From: Thermoleophilaceae bacterium | GTDB lineage: Bacteria; Actinomycetota; Thermoleophilia; Solirubrobacterales; Thermoleophilaceae | Length of the DNA stretch: 64,000 bases | NCBI GenBank assembly: GCA_036378175.1 | Contig: DASUWY010000076.1 | Coordinates: forward strand, 46,593 to 110,592 | Reading direction: 5' to 3' | Part shown: positions 24,525 through 32,224 of the stretch, piece by piece | How the letters are laid out: each line of letters opens with the position of its first letter | How positions within the stretch are numbered: position 1 is the stretch's first letter | Position numbers and translations under genes: made by a program | Notes under the pieces: generated by a model | What the model was told of the DNA's origin: nothing | The model's input: the letters and a program-made list of their open reading frames with translations, nothing else | Databases searched by the model: none

Positions 24525-27500
24525 GTGGCTGAGCCGTCCAGCCGCGTTGTTCGGTACGTGCCAACGCAGGGGTACAGGCCTCGACGAGCGCCGCAAACCG
24601 TCGAGGACAAGGATGCCTGCGCTCTTTACGCGGCCGTGGAGAAGGACGCGACCCCGCGTCACGAGCCGATTCCCGCCGCGCTGGCGGCGCTTCAGTCGAT
24701 GCTCCACCGAGCCGGCAACGTTGACGGCGAGGGCGACGGCTGCGGCGTCCTCATGGACATCCCGCGGAAGATCTGGGCCGAGGAGATCCGTACCGGGGGC
24801 CATGCCTCCCACCTCGCGCTCGACCCGCTGTTCGCGGTCGGCCACGTCTTCATCCCGCGCAAGGGCGGCAATGCCGAGGAGGTGAAGGGCCGCGCGCGCG
24901 AGATCATGGGCCGCTTCGGCCTGCGCATCCTCGCCGAGCGCGAGGGCGTGGTGGAGTCGTCCGCTCTCGGCCCGACCGCGCGCGAGGAGGAGCCGATCTT
25001 CTGGCAGATGGGCGGCCTCGTGGGGGAGGCCAAGCTCTGCTTCGAGATCCTGATCGCGCTCGAGAACGAACTGGACGTGCACGTGGCCTCGTTCTCCACG
25101 GACACCTGCGTCTACAAGGTGATGGGCGCGCCCGCGGTGCTCGCGGGCTACTTCCCGGACCTGCGCGACAAGCGCGCGGAGACGGCCGCGATCATCGGGC
25201 ACAACCGCTACTCCACGAACACGTGGCCATCGTTCAAGCGCGTGCAGCCGTTCGCGATGCTCGGCCACAACGGCGAGATCAACACGATCGCGAAGCTGCG
25301 CCAGGAGGCGCGGATGCTCAACGTGCCGATCCACGAGGACGGGTCGGACTCCCAGGACCTCAACCGCACGGTCGAGTCGCTCGTGAATCGCGGCGGGCTG
25401 TCGCTCGTGGAGGCGCTCGAGCTGGTGCTGCCGCCGATCGTCAACGAGGTCAAGCAGCTGCCGGACGAGCTGCGGCCCTTCTACATGTACCTGCGCCAGG
25501 CGTTCGGGCCCTTCGCCCAGGGCCCTGTTGCGCTGCTCGCACGCCACGCCGATGAGCTCGTGTTCTCCGTCGACGCGCTCGGGCTGCGCCCGCTCTGGCT
25601 GGTCGAGACCACGGGCGCCTTCGTGTTCTCCTCCGAGCCGGGTGTGGTTCAGGTTCAGGAGACGGTGGAGGAGCCCAAGCCGCTCGCCCCGGGCGAGAAG
25701 CTGATGATCTCGCTCAACCGCAAGAAGAGCGAGGCCAAGCTCCGCCAGCACATCCAGCTCCAGTGGCTCACGTGGGAGCGCTGGATCGCGCGCACCGGCA
25801 AGGACCCGGTGCACGGGTACGCGCAGATGATCCCGGTGGGGGGCCCGCTCGAGGGTGCCGAGATCCCCGGCTACACCGCGGCCGGCCCGGCTGAGCCCGT
25901 GAAGGTGGAGGACCGCGTTCTCGGCGGCTTCGGCTGGCAGCGCGACGACATGAAGCTCGTGCAGCAGATGGCGGCCACGGGGGCGGAGCCGATCGGCTCG
26001 CTGGGCTACGACGGGCCGCTCGCCTGCCTCTCGCCCGAGCGGCAGAACCTCGCCGACTACTTCAAGGAATCGGTGGCCGTGGTCACCAATCCGGCGATCG
26101 ACCGCGAGCGCGAGGTGGAGCACTTCTCGTGCCGCGCGGTGTTCGGCCACCGGCCTGGCGCCTGGGGACTCGACCCCGAGCCGCGCACGATCGAGACCGC
26201 GTTCCCGCTCATCCTGGGGGGCCACGACGGCCTGGCCCCGCTGTCTGACGCGGTGTACCGCGACGTGGCGAAGGAGCACAAGACGTACCTGCTCGAAGAT
26301 CTCTGGGAGGTGTTCCGCGGGCGCGCGAAGGTGCTCGACATCTCCACGCTCGAGTCCGAGAACACGAAGGGCGCGATCGACCGCCTGAAGCACGAGGCCA
26401 CCACCGCCGCTCGGGAGGGAGCGGAGCTCCTCGTGCTATCCGACCGCACCGCCTACGACGGCGGCCGCCGGTACCTCGATCCGCATCTGGCGCTCGCCGC
26501 GGTGGACCTCGCGCTGCGCGAGGCGTACGTGGACGTGGGGGAGCCGAACCTGCGGCGCCGCTGCGGAGTCGTGCTGCGCTCGGGGGCGATTCGGAACGTG
26601 CACGATGTGGTGCTCGCGCTCGGCCTCGGAGCGGACGGCGTGTGTCCGTACGTGATGCTCGAGGTGGCGTGCGTGGACGACTACCGCACGGACATCGACC
26701 ACCTGTGCTCGGCGATGCGCAAGGGCATCGAGAAGGTGATCTCCACGATCGGGATCCACGAGCTGCGGGGGTACGCACGGCTCTTCGCGTGCATCGGCCT
26801 CTCGCCCGAGCTCACCACGATCTTCGACACGCCCTGCTACTTCGGCTCACAGGCCGGCGGCACGGGGTACGCGGAGCTCGACGCCGATGGCGACGAGCGG
26901 CAGCGGATCCTCGCGGGCGAGGACGAGGGCGGCAAGCCCGCAAAGACGTTCCACTTCTACCCCAAGGTCTACAAGGCGGCCATCGCCGCGGCCAACGGCA
27001 CGGCCTCCTACGAGGACTACTCGGAGAAGGTGCGCGAGCTCGAGCTCGAGCAGCCGATCTCGCTGCGGCACATCCTCGACGTGAAGTCGGACCGCCAGCC
27101 GATAGCCGACTCGGACCCCGGGGTGGGCCTCCACTCGTACCCGATCGTGATCTCGTCGATGAGCTTCGGCTCGCAGGGCGAGACCGCTTACCGCGCGTAT
27201 GCCGAGGCCGCGATGCGGGCCAACATCATCGCGATGAACGGCGAGGGCGGCGAGATCCAGGACATGTACGGCAAGTACCCGAAGTGGCGCGGCCAGCAGG
27301 TGGCGTCCGGGCGCTTCGGCGTGACCTCGGAGATGGTGAATTCCTCATATCTGGTCGAGATCAAGATCGGCCAGGGCGCGAAGCCGGGGGAGGGCGGCCA
27401 CCTGCCGGCCAAGAAGGTGACCGAGAAGGTGGCGCAGGCGCGTAACGCGACGATCGGCACCGACCTCATCTCGCCGTCGAACAACCACGACCTCTACTCG

Positions 27501-29165
27501 ATCGAGGACCTCGCTGAGCTGATCGACGAGCTGAAGACGGCGAACCCGGACGTCCGCGTGTCCGTGAAGGTGCCGGTGGTGCCGAACGTCGGCACGATCG
27601 GCGTGGGCATCGCGAAGGCGGGCGCGGACATCATCACGCTGTCCGGCTTCGAGGGCGGCACGGGTGCCGCTCGCTCGCACGCGCTGCGGCACGTCGGCCT
27701 GCCGTCGGACATCGGCACTCGCGCGGTGCATCTGGCCCTGATGGAGGCCGGCATCCGCAACCGCGTGGAGATCTGGGCCGACGGCGGCTACCGCCACGGC
27801 TGGGACATCGTGAAGCTGCACTGCCTTGGCGCGAACCGCGTGGGCTTCGGCACGCTCGCGATGGTGTCGCTCGGCTGCACGATCTGCCGCGGCTGCCAGC
27901 TCGACACCTGCCACGTGGGCATCGCCACGCAGATCGAGACGAAGGAAGAGGCCGACATGAAGGGCCTCAAGAAGTTCACGCCGCAGGAGTTCGAGCGCTC
28001 GGCCGAGTCGTGCACCCGCTTCTTCACGTCGATGGGGGAGGAGGTGCGGCAGATCTGCGCGTCGCTGGGCTACGAGCGCGCACAGGATCTCGTCGGGCGC
28101 TCCGACCTGCTCGTGCAGGCGCGGCACCGCGATCACGTGGACGTGTCCGAGCTGATCAAGCCGCTCGAGGAGTTCCTCGATCTCGAGCCGCTCGATCTCC
28201 CTGTGCCGGAAGAGGAGCGCTCGGAGCCGGGGCTCGTCGTGGCGCGGCCGATCCGGATGAAGGCGAAGGAGGCATCGCGCGAGGTGGCGGCGCTCGCCAC
28301 CGAGGTGTGCGGCGGGACGCTGGTACGGCGCTCCTACCCGCGGCCCGCCACGGCCGACGACCGCGTGCTCGGCACCGAGCTCGCCGGCGAGCTGGCGCGT
28401 GCCCGGATCTTCCAGCCGGACACCGCGCCCCTGGCCTCCGAGGACACACTCGCTTCGATCCACTTCGACGGCGGCTCGGTGGCCGGCCAGGGGCTCGGCG
28501 CGTTCAACGTGTACGGCGTGGACATCACCGTTGAGGGCGGCGCGCAGGACGGCGTGGCGAAGACGATGCTCGGCGGCAAGGTGTCGATCATGAAGGGCAA
28601 GAACCGCTTCGGCCGGCGGGTGAACGGATCGGTGGGCAAGTCGTTCGCCTACGGCGCCCAGCGCGGCCGGCTCTTCGTGCAGGGCAACGCCGATTCGCGC
28701 TTTTGCATCCGCCTGTCCGGCGCCGATGTGGTGATCGGCGGCGAGCCGGAGGGAGCTCTGCAGGACGAGCTCGGCTGCGTGGCCGACCGCGCGAACATCA
28801 AGGGCTTCGCGTTCGAGTACATGACGAGCGGGCGCGCAGTGGTGCTCGGGGACCCTGGGCCCTGGTTCTGCGCCGGCCAGACCGGCGGTCGCGTGTACCT
28901 GCGCGTGAATGAGGAGTGGGGGCTCAACCGCGAGGCACTGGTGCGTCGCCGGGGCAAGGGCGCCAAGGTGTCGCTCGAGGAGATCGACACCGAGGGCGTG
29001 CTCGACATCCAGGAGCTCCTCGGCTACTACGCGGAGGAGCTGCGCGCCACCGGCCAGCCCGACGAGGCGCTGCGGATCATGGACCTCGCGGGGGACCCGC
29101 AGCAGCACTTCATCATGTCGGTGCCGCAGCGGGAGCAGACGGATCCGTCCGTTAGTACGGAGTAG
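24525..29165 (+). CDS. gltB: glutamate synthase large subunit, divergent stand-alone type
   Basis: A 1546-residue GOGAT that makes two glutamates from glutamine and 2-oxoglutarate. Cys32 in EDKDACALYA is the likely glutaminase nucleophile after cleavage of a 31-residue propeptide, and HNRYSTNTWP and NGEINT are class II amidotransferase blocks. The FMN synthase domain spans about 850-1250 with a 3Fe-4S motif Cx5Cx4C at 1118-1129 (CTICRGCQLDTC). The GXGXG beta-helix domain ends the protein. CALYA instead of the usual CGVG marks a divergent clade. No gltD follows, so the electron donor is unclear (ferredoxin or a distant GltD). GTG start with AAGGAGAGG four bases upstream. Confidence 0.9.
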   Translation: MAEPSSRVVRYVPTQGYRPRRAPQTVEDKDACALYAAVEKDATPRHEPIPAALAALQSMLHRAGNVDGEGDGCGVLMDIPRKIWAEEIRTGGHASHLALDPLFAVGHVFIPRKGGNAEEVKGRAREIMGRFGLRILAEREGVVESSALGPTAREEEPIFWQMGGLVGEAKLCFEILIALENELDVHVASFSTDTCVYKVMGAPAVLAGYFPDLRDKRAETAAIIGHNRYSTNTWPSFKRVQPFAMLGHNGEINTIAKLRQEARMLNVPIHEDGSDSQDLNRTVESLVNRGGLSLVEALELVLPPIVNEVKQLPDELRPFYMYLRQAFGPFAQGPVALLARHADELVFSVDALGLRPLWLVETTGAFVFSSEPGVVQVQETVEEPKPLAPGEKLMISLNRKKSEAKLRQHIQLQWLTWERWIARTGKDPVHGYAQMIPVGGPLEGAEIPGYTAAGPAEPVKVEDRVLGGFGWQRDDMKLVQQMAATGAEPIGSLGYDGPLACLSPERQNLADYFKESVAVVTNPAIDREREVEHFSCRAVFGHRPGAWGLDPEPRTIETAFPLILGGHDGLAPLSDAVYRDVAKEHKTYLLEDLWEVFRGRAKVLDISTLESENTKGAIDRLKHEATTAAREGAELLVLSDRTAYDGGRRYLDPHLALAAVDLALREAYVDVGEPNLRRRCGVVLRSGAIRNVHDVVLALGLGADGVCPYVMLEVACVDDYRTDIDHLCSAMRKGIEKVISTIGIHELRGYARLFACIGLSPELTTIFDTPCYFGSQAGGTGYAELDADGDERQRILAGEDEGGKPAKTFHFYPKVYKAAIAAANGTASYEDYSEKVRELELEQPISLRHILDVKSDRQPIADSDPGVGLHSYPIVISSMSFGSQGETAYRAYAEAAMRANIIAMNGEGGEIQDMYGKYPKWRGQQVASGRFGVTSEMVNSSYLVEIKIGQGAKPGEGGHLPAKKVTEKVAQARNATIGTDLISPSNNHDLYSIEDLAELIDELKTANPDVRVSVKVPVVPNVGTIGVGIAKAGADIITLSGFEGGTGAARSHALRHVGLPSDIGTRAVHLALMEAGIRNRVEIWADGGYRHGWDIVKLHCLGANRVGFGTLAMVSLGCTICRGCQLDTCHVGIATQIETKEEADMKGLKKFTPQEFERSAESCTRFFTSMGEEVRQICASLGYERAQDLVGRSDLLVQARHRDHVDVSELIKPLEEFLDLEPLDLPVPEEERSEPGLVVARPIRMKAKEASREVAALATEVCGGTLVRRSYPRPATADDRVLGTELAGELARARIFQPDTAPLASEDTLASIHFDGGSVAGQGLGAFNVYGVDITVEGGAQDGVAKTMLGGKVSIMKGKNRFGRRVNGSVGKSFAYGAQRGRLFVQGNADSRFCIRLSGADVVIGGEPEGALQDELGCVADRANIKGFAFEYMTSGRAVVLGDPGPWFCAGQTGGRVYLRVNEEWGLNREALVRRRGKGAKVSLEEIDTEGVLDIQELLGYYAEELRATGQPDEALRIMDLAGDPQQHFIMSVPQREQTDPSVSTE

Positions 29166-29169
29166 GGAG
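29159..29169 (+). repeat. left inverted arm GGAGTAGGGAG of the IVP cassette
   Basis: GGAGTAGGGAG is the exact reverse complement of CTCCCTACTCC found three times, overlapping, at 29650-29674. The gltB stop codon (TAG, 29163-29165) lies inside it. A second inner arm, GCAATGAGGGAG at 29222-29233, matches CTCCCTTATTGC at 29635-29646 with 11 of 12 bases, so the arms are nested. Confidence 0.65.
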
Positions 29170-29250
29170 GGGGAGTGGGGAGTTCCTTCTCCGACTCCCG
29201 CCCGCCGGCTCTTGCGCAATAGCAATGAGGGAGAGGCGGTGGGCGGTTCG

Positions 29251-29595
29251 TCAGCCCGGCCTCTTGATCAATCCGTTCAGCAGCCGGGCGATCTCCTCTG
29301 CGCGCGCGCTCGTGCCCAGCTCTAATAGGCCTCGCCTCTCTGCGGTCTCTATCCAGTGCTCAGTCTCATAGAGCGAGCCTCGCGCGACGTAGAGGAGCCG
29401 CCGCTTGTCCGCGACCGTGCCGCGGCCCGCGGCCTCTGCGATGTTGGCTCCTACTGAGTCCGCGGCGCGAACCAGCTGTTCGCCGAAGGAGTCGCGGGCG
29501 AGCAGAGGCCAACGGGCGACCCTGCTGTGGACATCGTCGGCGAGCTCCACCGCGAGCTGGTAGACGCGTAGGTCATGGTATCTGCTGGGAGCCAC
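29251..29595 (-). CDS. four-helix-bundle protein (23S rRNA intervening-sequence protein family)
   Basis: A protein of about 114 residues of the IVP/four-helix-bundle family (TIGR02436 type), first known from open frames inside 23S rRNA intervening sequences and now seen as free-standing genes. YHDLRVYQLAVELADDV, the core GANIAEAAG and GSLYETEHWIETA match the family. GTG at 29595 or TTG at 29604 could be the start. Function is unknown; the bundle is thought to bind nucleic acid. Here it stands alone between inverted heptamer-repeat arms and between two genes that converge on it. That setting suggests a small mobile cassette. Confidence 0.85.
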   Translation of the reverse strand: MAPSRYHDLRVYQLAVELADDVHSRVARWPLLARDSFGEQLVRAADSVGANIAEAAGRGTVADKRRLLYVARGSLYETEHWIETAERRGLLELGTSARAEEIARLLNGLIKRPG

Positions 29596-29649
29596 ACAGA
29601 GCAAAGGCGCCGCACCGAATTCTTCGCCCCCTCACTCCCTTATTGCTTG

Positions 29650-29674
29650 CTCCCTACTCCCTACTCCCTACTCC
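29650..29674. repeat. heptamer tandem repeat TACTCCC, right arm of IVP cassette
   Basis: Three and a half copies of a seven-base unit (CCCTACT) run through 29650-29674. They end the zinc-ribbon gene: its last codons and TAG stop (29661-29663) are made of repeat sequence. The unit resembles the CCCTAYG units at 36875-36903. Confidence 0.75.
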
Positions 29675-29942
29675 TACCGAGCAGCCGAGCGATTAGCCCT
29701 GGCCGCCGGGGCTGAGTCTTAAGCCACTCGTCACGAGACGGCAGGCGGCCGCCCTTACGTGCCGCGGCCGCGCAGGCGGTGTGTGCGTGGCGGCGGCGCG
29801 AGGTGTCGCCCTCCGGGGCGATCAGCACGTGCTCCGACATCGAGGGCAGGAAGCCGCCACAGAACGGGCAGCGGTAGGTGGCCGGCTTGCGATTCTGCGC
29901 GCGGCGGATCGTCCACCAGTCGGCCTTGTCGAGCTTCGCCAT
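29661..29942 (-). CDS. small zinc-ribbon protein, unknown
   Basis: A 93-residue basic protein. YRCPFCGGFLPSMSEHVLIAP carries one CxxC pair and a His; HAHTACAAAARKGG gives a further His/Cys pair, so one zinc site is likely. The C-terminus is strongly basic (PRRPGLIARLLGRSRE), and its final residues are encoded by the heptamer repeat. The ATG at 29942 is preferred over an upstream in-frame start because MAKLDKADWWTIRR looks like a native N-terminus. It reads towards the IVP gene on the same strand. Possible nucleic-acid-binding protein; function unknown. Confidence 0.6.
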   Translation of the reverse strand: MAKLDKADWWTIRRAQNRKPATYRCPFCGGFLPSMSEHVLIAPEGDTSRRRHAHTACAAAARKGGRLPSRDEWLKTQPRRPGLIARLLGRSRE

Positions 29943-29978
29943 CCTGACGGCAATCCTGGCACGGGGTGCCACAACGTT

Positions 29979-30002
29979 CGAGGGCCCCGCTCGGGGCCCT
30001 CG
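29979..30002 (-). terminator. GC hairpin after the FHA gene
   Basis: CGAGGGCCCCG at 29979-29989 pairs with CGGGGCCCTCG at 29992-30002. It lies 58 bases after the FHA stop and before the zinc-ribbon gene, both on the minus strand. There is no T-run. Confidence 0.45.
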
Positions 30003-30059
30003 ACTCTCACTCCTCCCTCAACCGGCGCCCTCGCCGGGCGCCCGTTTACGGCGCGTGCG

Positions 30060-30632
30060 TCAGCTGACGGCGCTACCGATCCCCTCTCGCCTTCCGCTGA
30101 CGCTCTCCCCGGCAAGGCTGATGAAGTAGAGACGGAAGCGTCCGATCACGATCTCATCCCCGTCCTCGAGCTCGTGCCAGTCGATCCGCTCGCCGTTCAG
30201 GAACACTCCGTTCAGGCTGCGGTCGTCGAGCACGCGCACCCCGCCTGCCTCGCGGTGAAGCAGCGCGTGACGGCGTGAAACGGTGGGATCGTCGAAGCGT
30301 ATGTGCGCGGCGAGGCTGCGCCCGATGCGGGTCCAGCCCTCCTGGAGGGCGACCACGCGGACGCGGTCGTCCTCCTCGTAGGCGACGTAGTCGCCGTCGC
30401 CCACGAGCGCGCCGCGCGCTCCTTCGAGCCAATCGGGGATCTCCACCTCGTGGGATCCGATCGGCTCGAGCTCACTGTTGTCTCCGAAAATCGAGGCACG
30501 GCGGAACCGTCCCCCGTGGCAATGTGGGCACGCGGGTATCTCGTCGCGCTCGTGAAGGGCGATCGCGAATCCGCAGGTCTCGCAGCGGAAAGATCCGGCG
30601 CCTGCGAGTGTGCCGGCGGTGAAGGCGTCCAT
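30060..30632 (-). CDS. zinc-ribbon and FHA-domain protein
   Basis: A 190-residue signalling adaptor. The N-terminus has two CxxC pairs (FRCETCGF and PACPHCHG) forming a zinc ribbon at residues 15-42. The FHA domain at about 100-180 binds phosphothreonine: GRSLAAHIRFDDPTVSRRHALL, DRSLNGVFLNG and ELEDGDEIVIGRFRLYF carry the conserved Arg, Ser and Asn. No kinase is adjacent, so the phospho-partner is unknown. The start is set by AGGGAG a few bases upstream. The 184-base divergent region to the gene at 30817 is locally A/T-rich, unusual in this window. Confidence 0.85.
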   Translation of the reverse strand: MDAFTAGTLAGAGSFRCETCGFAIALHERDEIPACPHCHGGRFRRASIFGDNSELEPIGSHEVEIPDWLEGARGALVGDGDYVAYEEDDRVRVVALQEGWTRIGRSLAAHIRFDDPTVSRRHALLHREAGGVRVLDDRSLNGVFLNGERIDWHELEDGDEIVIGRFRLYFISLAGESVSGRREGIGSAVS

Positions 30633-30816
30633 TCTCGCTCCCTGCTGGGTGATCGTGCGGATGATAACGATGAGGCGGGGGCTTTTCTAGGGCAAAAAAC
30701 CCCGGAATTTGCGCAAAACGGCGCGATTTTGCTCGAAAGAGCTACCCAATTTGGGCTGTTTCGACTGACCCAGACTAACCCCGCCGGGAGGCCCGTTGCA
30801 GCCGGGAGGTGACCAC

Positions 30817-31080
30817 GTGGGACCGGCGAACACCCAGACAATGGAACTCGCGTCGATCATCCTGCGACACAGCGTCCGCGCTCTCGGGCACGACCGTTCG
30901 AGCTGCTCGCGCTGCCAGCGCACGCCAGTGGCGGGCGAGGTGCTGCACGTGTTCGAGACGGGCAAGGCGCTGTGCTCGCTGTGCCTGGCTCGACTGCCCG
31001 AGCCGGAGCGCCTACCCATGCGCTCCGAGCGGGTGCACGTGGCGGACCGGCCGCTTGCGGTCGTGCCCAAGGCCGCCTAG
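30817..31080 (+). CDS. small zinc-binding protein, unknown
   Basis: An 87-residue protein with two CxxC pairs in SSCSRCQRTPVAG and ALCSLCLARLPEPER, spaced 24-28 residues apart, which predicts one zinc site of treble-clef or ribbon type. GTG at 30817 is chosen because GGGAGGTGA lies just upstream; TTG at 30796 and ATG at 30841 are alternatives. The C-terminal VHVADRPLAVVPKAA resembles an extended beta tail. It precedes the SRPBCC gene. Possible role in transcription or stress response; none is shown. Confidence 0.55.
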   Translation: MGPANTQTMELASIILRHSVRALGHDRSSCSRCQRTPVAGEVLHVFETGKALCSLCLARLPEPERLPMRSERVHVADRPLAVVPKAA

Positions 31081-31093
31081 CCGCGCCGCTCCA

Positions 31094-31099
31094 TAGAAT
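31094..31099 (+). promoter_or_regulatory. -10 box TAGAAT, leaderless promoter for 31110
   Basis: TAGAAT precedes the ATG at 31110 by 10 bases (GCCCGGCGGC). The next gene's start has almost the same arrangement, TAGACT-GCCCGGCCGC-ATG. Confidence 0.5.
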
Positions 31100-31109
31100 G
31101 CCCGGCGGC

Positions 31110-31637
31110 ATGCGTCCGATCCGGGCACACGTAACCATCTCCGCGCCCCGTGAGGAGGTGTACGGCTTCGTCGCCGACCTCGCGAACCGCGTGGCGTGGT
31201 GCGATCAGTACCAGCGCGAGTACAGGCTCACGCGTCCCCGCTCGACGGGCGAGGGCGCCGCCGCCCGCTTCCAGATGAAGATGCCGTTCAACCACACCTG
31301 GGTGGAGACGGCCATCGTGGAGTCCGCGCGGCCAAGGGTTCTGCGCGAGACGCTGAGGCTCTACCGCCTCGGCCGCACCCCGGGCTTCGTCGAGTACACG
31401 TTCGAGCCGGTGGGCTCCTCGGCTACGCGCGTCGACCTCGCGCTCTGGACCGAGCCCGCCACCCGGCTCGACGCCTTCAAGGAGACCCTTGGCGGGCGCC
31501 GCTGGCTGCGCCGTCGCGTGAAGTCGTCGCTGTCCAGGCTCAGGAAGATCTTCGAGGAGCGGCCCGAGGCTCCGCTCGCCCGCGCGACCATCGCGGGCTT
31601 CGAGCCGGCGAAGGCCGTTCGCTTCGGCAGCTCTTGA
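31110..31637 (+). CDS. SRPBCC (polyketide cyclase/START-like) family protein
   Basis: A 175-residue ligand-binding protein of the SRPBCC helix-grip fold. AHVTISAPREEVYGFVADL is the typical first strand and helix, WVETAIVESARPRVLRETL and VEYTFEPVGSSATRVDLAL are the central strands, and a long basic C-terminal helix (RRWLRRRVKSSLSRLRKIFE) closes the cavity. No catalytic residues are predictable; it may bind a lipid or hydrophobic metabolite. The ATG at 31110 fits both family length and the -10 box; another ATG lies at 31098. Confidence 0.8.
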   Translation: MRPIRAHVTISAPREEVYGFVADLANRVAWCDQYQREYRLTRPRSTGEGAAARFQMKMPFNHTWVETAIVESARPRVLRETLRLYRLGRTPGFVEYTFEPVGSSATRVDLALWTEPATRLDAFKETLGGRRWLRRRVKSSLSRLRKIFEERPEAPLARATIAGFEPAKAVRFGSS

Positions 31638-31653
31638 TGGCGCGTCAGGTCGT

Positions 31654-31659
31654 TAGACT
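31654..31659 (+). promoter_or_regulatory. -10 box TAGACT, leaderless promoter for 31670
   Basis: TAGACT precedes the ATG at 31670 by 10 bases (GCCCGGCCGC). Confidence 0.5.
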
Positions 31660-31669
31660 GCCCGGCCGC

Positions 31670-32224
31670 ATGAAGAGGGTCGCCACCGTCCTTGCCCTTG
31701 CCGCCTTCGTCGTGCCGGTGCTGTCCGGCTGCACGAGGCATCACCAGCTGCCCGAGCCCGAGGGACAGTCCGTGAAGGTGAACGGGCTCAGCTACACCGT
31801 CTTCATCACGCGCGAGCTCAACCTGCGTGACCCTGAGGACCACGACTACTACCAGGGTCCCGAGGCACCTCCCGGCTTCAACTACTACGGCGTGTTCATC
31901 CAGGTGTGCAACGACGTGAACCACACGCACGGCGGCGCGTCGATCCCGGTGAACAACTTCCGGATCATCGACACGCAGGGGGACCAGTTCACGCCCACGC
32001 GGCTCCCGGCGACCAACGTGTTTGCCTACCGGCCGCGTCCGCTGAGCGCCAAGCAGTGCGTGCCCACGCCGGGAAGCGCACCTGCCGCGGGCGTGATCGG
32101 CGGCTCGCTGCTCCTCTTCAGGATCCCGGTCAAGGCGATCGAGAATCGCCCGATGGATCTCGAGATCAATCCGCAGGGTCCGGCGCCGGTGCCGGATACG
32201 CAGCGGATCGAGCTGGATATCTAG
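31670..32224 (+). CDS. lipoprotein, DUF4352-like immunoglobulin-type fold
   Basis: A 184-residue lipoprotein with signal peptide MKRVATVLALAAFVVPVL and lipobox LSGC at residues 19-22. The mature part begins with a polar linker and has the beta-sandwich pattern seen in DUF4352-type surface lipoproteins (GVFIQVCNDVNHTHG, IPVNNFRIIDTQGDQF, LLLFRIPVKAIENRP). Such domains often help cell-wall enzymes or bind ligands. It ends with a four-base overlap into the convergent PBP gene. Confidence 0.75.
   Translation: MKRVATVLALAAFVVPVLSGCTRHHQLPEPEGQSVKVNGLSYTVFITRELNLRDPEDHDYYQGPEAPPGFNYYGVFIQVCNDVNHTHGGASIPVNNFRIIDTQGDQFTPTRLPATNVFAYRPRPLSAKQCVPTPGSAPAAGVIGGSLLLFRIPVKAIENRPMDLEINPQGPAPVPDTQRIELDI

Noticed and set aside
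24456..29225. Very long open frames antisense to gltB and likewise opposite the SARP-like regulator and addAB
   Set aside because: They are mirror frames caused by third-position GC bias. Their proteins are Arg/His/Ala-rich without domains, while the sense genes are full-length known families.
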